Shown piece after piece: positions 1-7,713 of a stretch of DNA of 64,000 bases (within the stretch, counting starts at the first letter, position 1; each line of letters starts with the position of its first letter). The notes below the pieces were generated by a model. The model ran no database searches and was not told where the DNA came from. It saw only the letters and a program-made list of their open reading frames with translations. The position numbers and the translations under genes were made by a program. The stretch is taken from the NCBI GenBank assembly GCA_902799245.1, contig CADBZY010000015.1, positions 1 through 64,000 of the forward strand, written 5' to 3'. Origin of the DNA: an uncultured Ruminococcus sp. (GTDB taxonomy: Bacteria; Bacillota; Clostridia; Oscillospirales; Acutalibacteraceae).

Positions 1-283
1 TCTCCTTCAAGGGGCGTTCGATGCCGTCGAAGATATTGTCGAGAATGCCGGGACCGAGGGTCGCGGAAAGCAGACCTCCGGTGGAATAAACGGGTGCGTC
101 CGGCATGAGTCCCGTTGTTTCCTCGTAGACCTGAATGGTCGTATATTCACTGGAAATGCCGATGACCTCGCCTGCGAGACGCTGCTCACCGACGAACACC
201 ATTTCCATCATTGTCAGATCGGTCTTACCCTTAATGGTCACAACCGGGCCATTGATGCCGTATATTTTATAGGTTTTTTCCAT
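1..283 (-). CDS. atpA: V-type ATP synthase subunit A, N-terminal part (runs off window)
   Basis: The 94 visible codons encode the N-terminal beta-barrel of the catalytic A subunit of a V/A-type ATPase: an MEKTYKIYGINGPVV start, a GEVIGI turn and a TGGLLSATLGPGILDNIFDG stretch typical of the family. The nucleotide-binding domain lies outside the window. The ATG has a GGAGGTGATG ribosome binding site and follows subunit E by 25 bases, so it is the seventh gene of the V-ATPase operon. In the complex it hydrolyses or makes ATP in the cytoplasmic V1 head, coupled to ion flow through the K ring. The identification is secure; only the length is unknown. Confidence 0.95.
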   Translation of the reverse strand, partial: MEKTYKIYGINGPVVTIKGKTDLTMMEMVFVGEQRLAGEVIGISSEYTTIQVYEETTGLMPDAPVYSTGGLLSATLGPGILDNIFDGIERPLKE

Positions 284-308
284 AAGGGCATCACCTCCAT
301 AAATATTT

Positions 309-920
309 TTACGCTATCGTCAATCCCGAATGCTCCGCAAACCACTCGTGCTGCTGCTCCAGATTCACATCCAGCGTTACATCCAGCACCCTGCCGATCT
401 CGGCATTCTCCGCACGCAGCCCGCCTAATACAATATTCGGATCAACCTTCACCGTGCAGTCGCCGAACGCTGTCTTGATCAGCGGCGAACACTTCTTGTC
501 ACGGTCGCGGATATAAATCACGGTAGAAGCCATATGCTCCTCGCCGCATTTGATAAAGGTCTTTTTCGCTTCAATGGCAGCCCTGCGCAAATAGGTCTTG
601 TAAGCGTCGGTCTTGGTGAATTCCTCGAGCTTTGCGGCGGCGCGTTCAAAGACCTCTTGCTCAATCGCGTTACGGCGTGCCAGAAGAGCCTTCTTTCCGG
701 CGCTCTCCTTCTCGGCCAGCTCGCGGCTGATCATGCTGCGCACTTCGCCCGTTCTCCGCTGAATGGTCTTATAGGATTCCTCGCGGAATTCCTTCTCCGC
801 CTTCTCCAGTTCGATGGCGTTCTGCGCCTCCACTTCGCGCATGATCTTGTCGTGCTGCTCCTGCGCGTATTCGTTGATAGCCAGCATAAATTTGCTGAGC
901 TTTTCTTCCTGTGTCAACAT
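309..920 (-). CDS. atpE: V-type ATP synthase subunit E (peripheral stalk)
   Basis: A 203-residue protein with a long charged N-terminal helix (roughly residues 1-95, rich in E, K, R and A) followed by a compact C-terminal domain, which is the plan of subunit E. It pairs with a G/H-type coiled coil to form the stator connecting the V1 head to subunit I. The ATG at 920 is preceded by AGGGGTG ten bases upstream. Its length is normal for the family (about 190-200). It lies between F and A, in a continuous leftward operon with short gaps. Confidence 0.9.
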   Translation of the reverse strand: MLTQEEKLSKFMLAINEYAQEQHDKIMREVEAQNAIELEKAEKEFREESYKTIQRRTGEVRSMISRELAEKESAGKKALLARRNAIEQEVFERAAAKLEEFTKTDAYKTYLRRAAIEAKKTFIKCGEEHMASTVIYIRDRDKKCSPLIKTAFGDCTVKVDPNIVLGGLRAENAEIGRVLDVTLDVNLEQQHEWFAEHSGLTIA

Positions 921-980
921 GTTTCAGTTACACCCCTTCGTAAATTAGGGTCAATGGGTAAATCGGAAAATTACACGCGA

Positions 981-1289
981 TTATATCTTAACGCCGATCG
1001 CCTCGCGCACATAGCGTGAAATGGAATCCTTCGCGCGGCCGTTGCCGTGACGGTCGGGAATCTCCACGATCAGCGGACGGGAAACGGTGAGCTTCAGGTC
1101 GTAGACAAGGTCGGGACACAGTGAAACAAGCCGCTCGGTCATGAGAATAATTCCCACCGACTCGTCAGCCATCGCGTTTCTGAGCGCGTGCTCCACTTCC
1201 CAGTCCTCGTGAACGACCGTGCCTTCGATGCCTGCCAGACGCAGACCTGTGGCAGTGTCGATATTGTCGCTGATTAAGTAAAATTTCAA
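981..1289 (-). CDS. atpF: V-type ATP synthase subunit F
   Basis: A 102-residue alpha/beta protein that begins MKFYLISDNIDTATGLRLAG and contains GIILMTERLV, matching the Rossmann-like subunit F of the central rotor stalk. It links subunit D to the membrane-proximal C subunit. The start codon is TTG, with AAAGGA about 11 bases upstream and no in-frame ATG nearby. It sits 30 bases after the K gene and 60 bases before E. The length matches the family (about 100 residues). Confidence 0.9.
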   Translation of the reverse strand: MKFYLISDNIDTATGLRLAGIEGTVVHEDWEVEHALRNAMADESVGIILMTERLVSLCPDLVYDLKLTVSRPLIVEIPDRHGNGRAKDSISRYVREAIGVKI

Positions 1290-1319
1290 AGGAAGCTCAG
1301 TCCTTTCAAATGAAAAACG

Positions 1320-1829
1320 TCAGATCTTGTTCAGAATCATGATGGCGATAACCAGACCGTACAGAGCGATGGATTCACCCAGAGCAACGAAGATCAGCGC
1401 CTTACCGAACGCCTTGGGATCCTCGCTGGTAGCGCCGATAGCTGCCGGAGCCGCGGAAGCAACGGCAATACCGCCGCCGATACCGCTGATGCTGGTGGAA
1501 AGAGCCGCCGCAAGAAGTCCGAGACCCAGAGCAAGACCCGAAGTTTCGGCTGCCGCGGTTGTTTCAGCTGTATCCTCTGCGCCGATAGTATCATCGGTTG
1601 CAGCCGTATCCGTGACAGCCGCCGTCGTTTTGGGAGCTTCTTCTGTTTTGTCCTCCGCTGCCATGGCCGACATAGCGCCGAACATGCAGACCGCGAAAAC
1701 GAGAGCAACCACCGCGAAATTGACCTTGAGCGCCTTTGCGCCGCTGCCGTTCTGCTTGAAGAATCTCATTGCTGCATAGCCTGCCGCGAAAACCGCGATA
1801 ACCGGAATTGCATAAATAAGTACGTTCAT
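1320..1829 (-). CDS. atpK: V-type ATP synthase proteolipid subunit K, with acidic Thr/Ala linker
   Basis: A 169-residue rotor-ring proteolipid. I chose the ATG at 1829 because GGAGG lies 8 bases upstream; the longer frame to 1904 would translate repeat DNA. Residues 1-25 and about 38-60 are hydrophobic, then comes a roughly 40-residue Thr/Ala/Glu/Asp linker, then the conserved hairpin: a glycine/alanine helix with SGIGGGIAVASAAPAA, and a helix with VALGESIALYG that carries the ion-binding Glu. The ES-x3-Y pattern resembles Na+ rings, but the position of the Na+-ligand Gln in the preceding helix appears to be Val, so ion type is open. The first hairpin does not look c-subunit-like and may be a cleaved or accessory segment. 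Confidence 0.88.
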   Translation of the reverse strand: MNVLIYAIPVIAVFAAGYAAMRFFKQNGSGAKALKVNFAVVALVFAVCMFGAMSAMAAEDKTEEAPKTTAAVTDTAATDDTIGAEDTAETTAAAETSGLALGLGLLAAALSTSISGIGGGIAVASAAPAAIGATSEDPKAFGKALIFVALGESIALYGLVIAIMILNKI

Positions 1830-1861
1830 GATAGTATCCTCCATTAATTGATGATTGAATA

Positions 1862-1981
1862 TATAAAGTGAGAAGTGGGAAGTTGCGAGAGAACGCGAAC
1901 GCATACATTCCAGCGCGCAGCGCTCCGAAATTATTCACTATTCTCTATTCTCTATTCTCTAAGCGAGCGAATGCGAGCGTT
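1862..1981. repeat. Intergenic heptad array with GC palindrome
   Basis: This gap between the I and K genes holds degenerate AGTGAGA/AGTGGGA heptads near 1867, a palindrome AGCGCGCAGCGCT at 1912-1924, four tandem 7-mers at 1933-1960 (ATTCACT once, ATTCTCT three times) and a GC-rich tail AAGCGAGCGAATGCGAGCGT that reaches the stop codon of the I gene. The same modular layout recurs at least nine times in the window. Confidence 0.85.
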
Positions 1982-3947
1982 ATTTTTTAAGTTCCTCCGC
2001 CATGGTTGCGGCCGATTTGAAGGGTCTTCCTTCGCCGGTGAAGAAGCGGCTGAACATCTCGTAGAATTCCAGACGCAGCGCCTGAATGCCGACCAGAAGC
2101 CCTTCGAGAGCCATGATAATGCCGTTGCCGAGGATAATGGTGACCCAGTAGCCGAAGCCGCTCATCATTCCCGCAAGGGTAAATACCACCGTCATCATAC
2201 CGGCATGCACCAGAATGAACGCGCCGACACGCAGGAAGCTGACGGTGTTGGAAACATAGGAAAGCACGACTTCGAGCATTTCAAAGATGTTCTGCATCAG
2301 GAAATCGCCGATGCTCTCGGGGAACCAGTCTTCCTTGCCCTCGATGAGTTCGCTCAGCGGTTCGTTAAGGAAGATGAGGATCGCCGGAATGACGATCAGG
2401 CATATCACATAAGCAGGCGTCAGCAGCGGAATATTCAGGAACATCTGCCCGAGTACGCCGAAAATCGTACCTCCGTAAAAGAGGAAGCCGGCGATGCCGT
2501 TCTGACTGAACAGCGCGTTACCGTATTTGTGCTGCTTGAATTTGGTGTAGATATTCAGCAGAATAGCCACGAGCACCAGCACCACGCCGATGCCGATAGC
2601 GGCGTAAATCAATTCCGTGCTGAGTTCGTTGACGTCGAGCAGCTTGCCCTCCATCAGCGGAACACCGATCTTTTGATGCACCCAGCCCCAGAAGGGATTG
2701 AGCAGGTCTTCAAAGCCGAACACCGAGCCGAACAGCACGCCGAAGATCGCGGAAGAAATGCCGCACATGGCAATGCACTTGCCCAGCTCCATCTTCTTCA
2801 TCTTCCACATAAAGATCCATGTCACCAGCGACAGGCAAAGTCCCTGTCCCACGTCGGCAAACATGATGCCGAAGAGAATGAAGTAGGTGATCGCCACAAA
2901 GGGAGTCGGATCCATTTCGTCGTAATTGGGAAGTCCGTACATCTTGACAAAGAATTCAAAGGGCTTGAAGATACCGGCGTTTTTGAGCTTAACGGGCGGT
3001 GCCTGCGTCGGCTCGTCGCTCGCGTTTTCGAATTTGTACTCGATGCCGCCTAATTTTTCCAGTCGCTTGGTGAAATCCTTCTCGTTCTCGGCGGGAACCC
3101 ATCCCGCGAGGAAGAAGATTCTGCTGTGCTGGTACTTCGCGGTGTAGCGGCGAAGATCGAAGTTGTTCTTGTGGCGTTCGAGGTAATTGAGCACCTTGCA
3201 GCACCGCACCTCTTCATCGCCCCAGAAGTCGTCCATCTTTTTCTTGACTTCGGCAAGTCGCTCGTTCAGCCCTTTGAGCTGCTCCGCGAGGGTGTTGTAG
3301 GCTTCCTCGGGGGTGCCGACGGCAGCCGGAATTTTCAGGCGCTCCCAGTAGAGACTCTGGAAAATTCTGTCCACCTCGTGAATGTTGTCAATCGGCGCCA
3401 TGTAAACGCCCCAGACGTATTTGTCGTCGCTGGTGCAGGGGAAGGTGACAATGTAGGGATTGTCGCTGTACATGCTGAGCTTTTCAAAGCTCTCCTTCGG
3501 CAGCCTGCCGAAACGCACCTTAATGAATTCGCACTTGAAGATCTCGTCGAGCTTCATGTCAAAGCCCTGGAAGTGCTTGAACTGCTCCATGGAATGACTG
3601 ACGTTTTCGATCTCCTGCGTCAGGCTGAATTTTTCCTCCTGATACGCGGCGAGCTTGGTGGAAGTGGTTTCCACATAGTCCTTGATCTCGTCCCAGTTGA
3701 GCAGCAGATCGGAGTCCTGCACCGGAGCGGCCTCCAGCCTTGCCAGCTTGACCGCGTCGCTCAGCTTGTTGAGATAGAAGGTGTAGGGATTTTCGTCATT
3801 GAGCGAAACAAACTCGGATTTGTCCTTAAAGAAGCTCATCGCCTGATCTAAGTGAAAATTTTCCGAGGAACAGCAGGTGTCAAGAACGGCGTCCAGCTGA
3901 TCAATGCTCCCGATAATGCTCAGGAGCTTCATTTTCATTACAGCCAT
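1980..3947 (-). CDS. atpI: V-type ATP synthase subunit I
   Basis: A 655-residue membrane stator subunit. Residues 1 to about 330 form a cytoplasmic arm with coiled-coil stretches; the C-terminal half contains seven to eight hydrophobic helices, including VSFLRVGAFILVHAGM, where the conserved Arg lines the half-channel facing the K ring, and a downstream ALRLEFYEMFSRFFTGEG motif typical of the family. Start is the ATG at 3947, with AAGGAG 7 bases upstream. It is encoded between C and K. Length is normal (about 640-660). The stop codon sits in the tail of an intergenic repeat. Confidence 0.95.
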   Translation of the reverse strand: MAVMKMKLLSIIGSIDQLDAVLDTCCSSENFHLDQAMSFFKDKSEFVSLNDENPYTFYLNKLSDAVKLARLEAAPVQDSDLLLNWDEIKDYVETTSTKLAAYQEEKFSLTQEIENVSHSMEQFKHFQGFDMKLDEIFKCEFIKVRFGRLPKESFEKLSMYSDNPYIVTFPCTSDDKYVWGVYMAPIDNIHEVDRIFQSLYWERLKIPAAVGTPEEAYNTLAEQLKGLNERLAEVKKKMDDFWGDEEVRCCKVLNYLERHKNNFDLRRYTAKYQHSRIFFLAGWVPAENEKDFTKRLEKLGGIEYKFENASDEPTQAPPVKLKNAGIFKPFEFFVKMYGLPNYDEMDPTPFVAITYFILFGIMFADVGQGLCLSLVTWIFMWKMKKMELGKCIAMCGISSAIFGVLFGSVFGFEDLLNPFWGWVHQKIGVPLMEGKLLDVNELSTELIYAAIGIGVVLVLVAILLNIYTKFKQHKYGNALFSQNGIAGFLFYGGTIFGVLGQMFLNIPLLTPAYVICLIVIPAILIFLNEPLSELIEGKEDWFPESIGDFLMQNIFEMLEVVLSYVSNTVSFLRVGAFILVHAGMMTVVFTLAGMMSGFGYWVTIILGNGIIMALEGLLVGIQALRLEFYEMFSRFFTGEGRPFKSAATMAEELKK

Positions 3948-4011
3948 GTCTATACTCCTTAAATCTTTCGAACCTTTTTGGAAAATAAAAAAATATATAA
4001 AAGTAAAACCA

Positions 4012-5055
4012 TCACGAAATCGTTATCATCGACGCGATCACATCAGGCGAAACCCTGTATCTCACGCCTTCGATAATGGTGACTATATCCTTGCGCTCTA
4101 TGCCGGAAAGCAGAAGATACGAAAACACCGCCACCGTCGGGTCGGTGGAGAAGCGCATCAGATGCCGCACACGCTTGTAACTCAGGCGGTTGACCACCTG
4201 ATCGATGTATTCCTCGTCGATGTCGCCTAATTCCCTGCCGTAGAAGGTTTCGGCGCGGAATATTCCCAGCACATCCTCCGCGCTCTCGGCGCCGAGCATT
4301 TTGTCAAAGGTGCGTCTGGAGATCTTGTAGTTGAAGTCAAACACCAGCGAACGCGCCAGATCATCGCCGCAGGCTTTGTAATATTTCTTGAACCGGTAAA
4401 TATTCAGAAAGCTGCTCAGTTCGCTTCTCGTTCCCAGAAGTCCCAGAAGGTCGTCCTTTGCGCTGTCGTGGAAGTTCTTGCGTATGACCGACTCCGCGTA
4501 GCTGAAAAGGTGGGAATAGAGCGTATGCTCGATCATGGTGTAGTCGATGGTGCCGTCCTCGCCCACTGAAATGCCGCGCAGTATCTTGTAAAACACTGTG
4601 CCGCTCATGGCTCTGAGGAATTCCTCATAATCCTTCGCCTGTGCCATTTTAATGGGGTCAAGTCCGTCGCGCTTGACAAAGTACTTCGGCATGGCGAAGA
4701 CATATTCGCCCGCGCGTCCGGCGGACAGCAGTCGCAGGAATTTGAGTATCTCCCTGATCTGCGTGCTGTAGACCATGAAGGAGCGCATGTATTCGCCCGC
4801 GTCAACGCGGTATTTGGAGAGGGCTGTCAGCTCGCTCTGCATCAGTTCGTCCAGCGCCGCTTCGAGCTGTCCCCTGTGGACGTTGGAATCGTCAATATTG
4901 CGCAGCGCGTAGGCGTAATGGGTGTTGTTTTTGAGGTACGCCGCCACTTCGGTGACGGTCTGGCAGTTCAGCAGCTCGCTGACATTCTGCCCCGTCAGCC
5001 GCTTGCCGAACATCGCGCGGCTTTTGGTGAGCAGCACATTGGAAGCCTGTGACAT
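4012..5055 (-). CDS. atpC: V-type ATP synthase subunit C
   Basis: A 347-residue, largely helical protein of the V-ATPase C/AC39 (d) family, which caps the K ring and connects it to the central stalk. Recognisable features are the LTKSRAMFGKRLTG N-terminus and C-terminal LLLSGIERKDIVTIIEGVRY, a family signature. The ATG overlaps the stop codon of the upstream coiled-coil gene by one base (TAATG), and GGGAG lies 10 bases upstream inside that gene, indicating translational coupling. Confidence 0.92.
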   Translation of the reverse strand: MSQASNVLLTKSRAMFGKRLTGQNVSELLNCQTVTEVAAYLKNNTHYAYALRNIDDSNVHRGQLEAALDELMQSELTALSKYRVDAGEYMRSFMVYSTQIREILKFLRLLSAGRAGEYVFAMPKYFVKRDGLDPIKMAQAKDYEEFLRAMSGTVFYKILRGISVGEDGTIDYTMIEHTLYSHLFSYAESVIRKNFHDSAKDDLLGLLGTRSELSSFLNIYRFKKYYKACGDDLARSLVFDFNYKISRRTFDKMLGAESAEDVLGIFRAETFYGRELGDIDEEYIDQVVNRLSYKRVRHLMRFSTDPTVAVFSYLLLSGIERKDIVTIIEGVRYRVSPDVIASMITIS

Positions 5056-5372
5056 TATTTATCATCTCCCGTGGCTCTGGCGACGATGGCAGCCACCCAT
5101 TCGTCACCCTTTTCGGCGTAGATCGCGTCAAGCTGCCGCTGGGTTTCCTTCTGGCGTTCGAGTATCGCCTTCAGCTCGATCTCGGCGTTTCTCGCCTCCG
5201 CCTTTTTGATCAGCTCCACTCTTTCTTCCGCCCTGTCGCGGTAGCCCCGTCGAAGCTCCTCTTTTTTTGATTTGATTCTGTCCTCCGAACCGACGCGGAG
5301 CTTTTTCGCCTCGTCCGTCAGCTCACGGGCGCGTTTGTCCATTTCGACAATACGTTCGACCATGTCCTGCAT
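5055..5372 (-). CDS. Coiled-coil V-ATPase stalk subunit, G/H-like
   Basis: First gene of the V-ATPase operon, 105 residues if started at the ATG at 5372, which has AAGG 8 bases upstream; a GTG at 5381 is too close to that site. Almost the whole protein is a charged heptad-type helix (ELTDEAKKLRVGSEDRIKSK onwards), as expected for the G/H stator partner of subunit E. Sequence similarity is weak in this class, so the call rests on length, helix pattern and operon position. It is probably cytoplasmic and part of the peripheral stalk. Confidence 0.75.
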   Translation of the reverse strand: MQDMVERIVEMDKRARELTDEAKKLRVGSEDRIKSKKEELRRGYRDRAEERVELIKKAEARNAEIELKAILERQKETQRQLDAIYAEKGDEWVAAIVARATGDDK

Positions 5373-5445
5373 ACTATGCACCTTGCTTTCATCGGCATTT
5401 GTTTAGATAGCCGCATTTCTCATAACAGCATATGTTTATTTGAAT

Positions 5446-5474
5446 ATTATACCGCAGAACGCCCTATTATTCAA
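5446..5474 (-). promoter_or_regulatory. Sigma-A promoter of the V-ATPase operon
   Basis: Read on the minus strand: -35 TTGAAT (5469-5474), a 17-base spacer and a perfect -10 TATAAT (5446-5451). Transcription would start near 5439, giving a leader of about 65 bases ahead of the first stalk gene. No other convincing promoter lies in the gap after the upstream terminator. Confidence 0.85.
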
Positions 5475-5532
5475 GTCTACAATGCACTAAAAGAAATTCG
5501 ATTTTTTAGACAAAACTGTTAATTTCAGGCAC

Positions 5533-5571
5533 AAAAAAAACGCGCTGTACAGCGAAAAGCCGTGCAGCGCG
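5533..5571 (-). terminator. Rho-independent terminator of the methyltransferase gene
   Basis: On the minus strand a hairpin with arms CGCGCTGCA and TGTACAGCGCG (5541-5571) is followed by eight T residues (5533-5540). It lies just after the stop of the methyltransferase gene and separates it from the V-ATPase promoter. Confidence 0.88.
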
Positions 5572-5585
5572 GTTGATTCATAGGT

Positions 5586-6341
5586 TCAGAGCGGTTTGAC
5601 TGCTCTTGTGGCAATAAAGGACGGAATATGGAGTTCGTGAAGCCTGCCCTCGCCGTTGGTATCCTCAAACAGATCGGTCAGACGGAAACCCGCCTTCAGC
5701 TGACCGCCGATCTGTTCCTCCAGTGTGTGTGAAAACTGCACGCCGCTGTCGGATTCCTCCAGCTGACGCATCTGTTCGGGGTTCTTAAGGGGATTGAAGG
5801 GAAGTGAATTGACCACGGTCGTTTCGTCCTCGTCCGCAAAAAGATAATTGATCCCCGTGTCCAGGCCAGCCAACAGCACGCCGCCCGGTTTCAGTACCCG
5901 GTAGCATTCCCGCCAGATCGGCTCTACTTCTTCCACATAGCAGTTGGACACAGGATGAAAAACAAGGTCAAAGCTGCCGCTCTCAAAAGGCAGCGGCCTG
6001 GTCATGTCGGCTTTGACGATACGGATGGAATAGCCTTCTCTTTCGGCGACCAGTTTTTCGCTGCGAAGCTGTTCGTCGGAATAATCCAGCACCGTGCACT
6101 CCGCTCCCAGCGCGGCAAAAACAGGCATCTGCTGACCTCCGCCGCTGGCCAGACCCAATATCTTTTTGCCCCTGAGTTCTCCGAACCACTCGTGAGGGAC
6201 AAATCGGACGGGAGTCAGCAAAACATCCCATTCGCCCCTCTTTGCCGCTTCAAAGGATTCATGATCGATCGGAATTCCCCATTTCCATCCTTCCTTGATC
6301 CACCTGTCGATGGTAGCGGAATTGATTTGCTGATAATTCAT
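5586..6341 (-). CDS. Class I SAM-dependent methyltransferase, substrate unknown
   Basis: A 251-residue methyltransferase with motif I ILGLASGGGQQM (SAM loop), the acidic end of beta-2 in CTVLDYSDEQL, and motif IV FDLVFHPVSNCYVEEVEPIW, characteristic of the Methyltransf_11 group. The open frame extends to 6386, but that region is inside the preceding terminator, so the ATG at 6341 (MNYQQIN...) is preferred; its Shine-Dalgarno AAGGA is distant (13 bases). It is a single-gene unit between two terminators. Similar small soluble enzymes are often annotated only as SAM-dependent methyltransferase; the substrate cannot be told. Confidence 0.85.
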   Translation of the reverse strand: MNYQQINSATIDRWIKEGWKWGIPIDHESFEAAKRGEWDVLLTPVRFVPHEWFGELRGKKILGLASGGGQQMPVFAALGAECTVLDYSDEQLRSEKLVAEREGYSIRIVKADMTRPLPFESGSFDLVFHPVSNCYVEEVEPIWRECYRVLKPGGVLLAGLDTGINYLFADEDETTVVNSLPFNPLKNPEQMRQLEESDSGVQFSHTLEEQIGGQLKAGFRLTDLFEDTNGEGRLHELHIPSFIATRAVKPL

Positions 6342-6362
6342 TCTTTGCAACACATCCTTATT

Positions 6363-6400
6363 AAAAAACAGGCGCCTTTGCATCATAGAAAAGCGCCTGT
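6363..6400 (-). terminator. Terminator closing the opp/ApbE-like operon
   Basis: Perfect 8-bp stem (6368-6375 with 6393-6400) followed on the minus strand by T residues (6363-6368). It lies about 14 bases after the stop of the ApbE-like gene and marks the end of the oligopeptide transporter operon. Confidence 0.88.
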
Positions 6401-6413
6401 TGCATATGATCCG

Positions 6414-7709
6414 TTAATTACTGTCTGAGGCCGGCTCCATCCGTTTGGCGGTATAGGAAATCACGCCGTCATTCAGCAGATTTTCCACGTTTATCTCCGA
6501 TGAACTGAGATAAACGGTACCGTCTTTGGCATAGGCAAAGCTGTATCGATCACCCAGCTTTTTTTGCAGCTTTTGGGCCGGAAAATCTTTGGAAAAATAC
6601 GCGTTCTTCGCGGCCAGCATGGCGGCGGCGCAGCTTTCGCCTGCGGAACAGACGGTCAGATTGCTCACAGAAGCCCTGCAAAGGCCGTCTGACACCGAAA
6701 TATACGGTGTTACCATGCGCCCGTCGGCATACTGATAATACAGCCTGTCGTTATTCTTCCCGGATGGATAATCGTGAAACACGACGACACTTTTCACCGC
6801 GCCCATTTGCAGAGCCGCCGCTTTGTAAATATCCTTTCCCACACGGTCATACACGGTGGAATTAAGCAAAACATCTTTTCCACCCAGACTGCGGGTAAAA
6901 CCTTCGCCGCAGGAGAGGTAGCCGTCGCGGTATCCTTCGGCGGAAAGTTTTTCCGCCATATAATCGGCCGCAAACGCGTTTTTCATCCAAAAGAGGTCAA
7001 CAAATGACTGGATGCCGTTTTCACGGGCGTATGCAAGATATTCATCCGACACATGAAGCGTCGCGCGGTTTCCCTCTTCCAGAAGAATCTCTATGTGATT
7101 CGGGTCGGAAGTAAAGGCAACCATTTCGGCAATGATCTCCCGCTGCTGTTCATTGACTGTCGGATCCAGCGTTTCCGCCTCCTCATCGGTAGTGCAGAAA
7201 AAGAGGGTGGTGTACTGCTCATAGACCGGCGCGAGAAAGATCTCGCGGCTCTTGGCTTTTTGCAGCATCGCAAGCGCTTCATACGCCTCCCGGTCGAGAA
7301 CAACCGGCTTGTTCACATTTGAATTCAGCAGGCCGACGCCGTGAATCTCCTCGTCGTTTGTCGAAACGGAGAAAAGTTTTTCCGCCTGAACCGACACATC
7401 CGTGTACAGCTTTGTCAGATTCCTGATCTGCTCGGTGGCGGAGCTGCCATCGGCTCCGGCGTTGTAATACAGAACGAAATCGCCGGCGCATGTCGGTTCA
7501 TCCGTTCCTCCGGCTTCTATTTCCGTCCAGCCCGGTTCCTTTGTGAGAAGACCGTTGACAGCCCAGACCAGCGCAAAAATGCCGACGGCAGCCAGCATGA
7601 TCGCCGCTGCCGCCTTTAATTTAAAACTTCTGGCGCTTTCCTTCGGAAGCTCTATGCTCTCAACACGCGGCTCGGAGGAATAGCCCCTTCCTGTACTGAA
7701 CCATCCCAT
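6414..7709 (-). CDS. Membrane-anchored ApbE-like protein, probably catalytically degenerate
   Basis: A 431-residue protein with a cytoplasmic N-terminus of about 30 residues, one membrane helix (AAAAIMLAAVGIFALVWAVN) and a large exported domain. The exported part follows the order of ApbE (FAD:protein FMN transferase): a VVLDREAYEALAMLQKAK segment, a DPTV step, the AADYMAEKL helix before a SCGEGF turn, and a late block where the usual HxxDPxTG reads RMVTPYISVSDG and the metal-ligand DALAT-like site reads CAAAM. The fold assignment is my inference; the motif losses suggest no flavinylation. It is 4 bases after oppF, the last gene before the operon terminator, so it is probably a surface accessory of the peptide importer. 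The ribosome site is weak. Confidence 0.5.
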   Translation of the reverse strand: MGWFSTGRGYSSEPRVESIELPKESARSFKLKAAAAIMLAAVGIFALVWAVNGLLTKEPGWTEIEAGGTDEPTCAGDFVLYYNAGADGSSATEQIRNLTKLYTDVSVQAEKLFSVSTNDEEIHGVGLLNSNVNKPVVLDREAYEALAMLQKAKSREIFLAPVYEQYTTLFFCTTDEEAETLDPTVNEQQREIIAEMVAFTSDPNHIEILLEEGNRATLHVSDEYLAYARENGIQSFVDLFWMKNAFAADYMAEKLSAEGYRDGYLSCGEGFTRSLGGKDVLLNSTVYDRVGKDIYKAAALQMGAVKSVVVFHDYPSGKNNDRLYYQYADGRMVTPYISVSDGLCRASVSNLTVCSAGESCAAAMLAAKNAYFSKDFPAQKLQKKLGDRYSFAYAKDGTVYLSSSEINVENLLNDGVISYTAKRMEPASDSN

Positions 7710-7713
7710 GCCG

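Noticed and set aside
1830-1904. N-terminal extension of V-ATPase subunit K
   Set aside because: It translates repeat DNA, and GGAGG is correctly spaced for the ATG at 1829.
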